The notes below the pieces were generated by a model. It made no database searches and was not told where the DNA came from. It saw only the letters and a program-made list of their open reading frames with translations. DNA of 64,000 bases from positions 45,025,629-45,089,628 of the forward strand of contig NC_133165.1 of the NCBI RefSeq assembly GCF_040802235.1, read 5' to 3'. Source of the stretch: Manis javanica (lineage: Eukaryota; Chordata; Mammalia; Pholidota; Manidae). Every line of letters begins with the position of its first letter. Position 1 is the stretch's first letter. The translations under genes and the position numbers were made by a program. Shown piece by piece: positions 62,355 through 64,000 of the stretch.

Positions 62355-64000
62355 CAGGGTATGAGTGGAGTTCTAGAAAGATTGTTCTGACAGCCAAGTA
62401 AAGAAGGTTTGGAGGTGGCTAATGCTAAGGTCCTTTCTGAAGTGTATCTGCATGTCTCTTGCCACTGGAGATTGCTCAGATGGATCCCTTTGCCTAGGAA
62501 TACCCTCTCCTTGTTCATCAGGGCACAAAAGTGATGATTAAAAAGCCTGAGGTAATGTGACAGTAAACCCCTATCTCCCCTCCTCATTTTGTTGGGAGCC
62601 ACACAAGTTGCATCTGGAAACTTTTCCCAGCCAGGTGCAGCGTGGGTGTGAGTGTGCATGGGCTGGTCCCTGAGGTTTTCATGAGTCTGTTTGGGCACCA
62701 TGAGCCTTGATCCCAGAATGCTTTTGTTCACTGTGCTCTCTGTCAACCAGGCAACCGCCCATTCACACCTGTACGTTGTCCTCTCCTTACCCCCACACGT
62801 GCCAAGGGAAGATGGGTTGAGTCTGGTTGAACATTCTAGTGCATCCTCTACACGGGTAGCACTGCACAGCAGGCATGGAGTCCTACCTAGAGGGTATCCA
62901 CAGCCCATTTGGAGACATAAATAACTAAGGCATAATTTTAAAAGGCAAGATTATTGATTATTTCTAGTTGGAGAAATCAGGGAAGGTCTCCAGAGAAGGT
63001 GGCATTTAAACTGAGCTTTGGGGTAGAGCGGGCTATTTTCTATTTCACAAAAGGAATACTTGATTATTCAGGGGTAAAGAAGAAATTAAAAGAATTTCAA
63101 AGCCCCACTCACTCATATATTATTAACATTGTCAACACGACCATTATTGGTCACATATATATCCCATTAGGCGGACACTCCACGATCATTCCTCTTGCTC
63201 TTGGAATGATTCATTCTAAGCCTCATGACATTGGCTTGGGGCCTGTGCCTGGGAAGTGAGGACAGTAGCAACTTGGAAAGAAATGCAACTCAGGAATCAG
63301 TGCTTGAGCCCATCCACTCATTCTTTCCTTCAGAAAACATCATTAAGTAATGATGCCACCACATCCCAGGCACTGAGGGTATGATGATGTCAGGACATTG
63401 TTCGCATCCTGAAGACCTCAAGTCTAATAGAAAGGGAGTCACAAGTGAAAACCATTTATCATAGAACACACATAGGTGTCACCACAGAGGCACAGTGTGT
63501 ACAAGACGTGGTGCTGACATAGACCAAGGAGCTCCAGGTAGCTGAGGGCTTGGGAACAAATGAGCATACCAGGCAGGGCAATAGCAGTGAGAAGGGGGAG
63601 GGCTGAGGACATGTGTCAGAGGACGAAGTTCCCGTGGAGAACAGCTACACACTTCTTTGCCCACAAGCTGGAAAGCACATCTCACCTACTCTTAGGCTTC
63701 TGATGTTTCTTTTCCTGTTTTCCATTTCAAATATTTCCTTTCATCCATGGGGGGAGGGGTTTATGCTCTTTTCTAAAAATCTTAACTTGCATGCTTCATT
63801 CATTCATTTTTTTTCTCTTTTTGACATTAAAGCATTTACTGCTGTTAATTTTACATCTGCAGATAGCTTTGAATGTATACTTTATAAAAATTATTTTCAA
63901 AATAGTCTGTTTTTTATTCTTAATTTACTTCTTGTCCCAAGGTAATTTGAGATGGTATTTATGTTTTTCAATTTCCAAGTAGTACATTTTATATCGTTAG
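62355..64000. other. Intergenic to window end
   Basis: No gene recognised. Pieces of the old repeat family at about 62960-63030 and 63300-63600 (cacatcccaggcactgagggt, gacctcaagtctaatagaaag). The AT-rich right edge is unassigned. Confidence 0.4.

Noticed and set aside
27600-64000. Further protein-coding genes downstream of BCL7C, such as the zinc-finger gene expected from human synteny
   Set aside because: No C2H2 arrays or other recognisable coding exons were seen. Only repeats and two CpG islands without known genes.

Overview
The window is nuclear DNA from a placental mammal. It has GT-AG spliced genes, MIR/L2 fossils, MLT1-type LTRs, MER5-type DNA transposons and many L1 LINEs. There is no prokaryotic gene architecture. 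Three recognisable genes sit in a compact GC-richer block at about 13.2-27.6 kb. CTF2 (cardiotrophin-2/neuropoietin) is on + with three exons and an intact frame. CTF1 (cardiotrophin-1) is on - with three exons, tail-to-tail with CTF2. BCL7C (SWI/SNF-family subunit) is on + with six exons, starts about 2.5 kb from the CTF1 start codon and is divergent from CTF1. This is the conserved mammalian CTF2-CTF1-BCL7C neighbourhood, which lies on 16p11.2 in human, seen here in the opposite orientation. I saw no lineage-specific SINE (Alu, B1, carnivore tRNA-Lys SINE, BovB-derived SINE, horse ERE) by eye. With abundant L1, that suggests a SINE-poor lineage such as a pangolin. This species guess is an inference and is weak.

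Layout. 1-3.05 kb: MLT1-type LTR pieces, a MER5-type element and an old L1 3' end with a (TA)n tract. 3.08-9.4 kb: a nearly full-length but inactivated L1 on -. 9.4-13.2 kb: mostly unique DNA with MIR/L2 pieces. 13.2-27.6 kb: the gene block. 27.6-34.2 kb: repeat fossils (MIR, L2, MLT1-type LTR, L1M, MER5). 34.25-34.75 kb: a CpG island with no recognised gene. 35.4-43.5 kb: an ancient L1 split by two younger L1 insertions, each with a visible target-site duplication. 43.6-47.9 kb: degenerate DNA that includes an ancient endogenous retrovirus pol remnant. 48-51.2 kb: MLT1-type LTRs and a probable solo class I LTR between microsatellites. 52.2-54.1 kb: an L1 with an internal partial duplication inside one target-site duplication. 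56.2-57.5 kb: a second CpG-rich island with a candidate unannotated exon. 57.6-64 kb: ancient repeats and unassigned sequence.

How the genes relate. CTF1 and CTF2 are paralogous IL-6/CNTF-family cytokines. They share the same exon count and intron phases (phase 1, then phase 0), as expected for an old local duplication. Their 3' ends converge on a stretch of about 50 bp holding poly(A) signals for both strands. BCL7C is a housekeeping chromatin gene with its own CpG-island promoter. The strongest unexpected observations are an intact CTF2, whose human counterpart is a pseudogene, and an exact 117 bp direct repeat shared by BCL7C introns 1 and 4. I found no convincing wholly new biological system. 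Exon coordinates were read by eye from splice consensus plus recalled protein homology; repeat boundaries are approximate.
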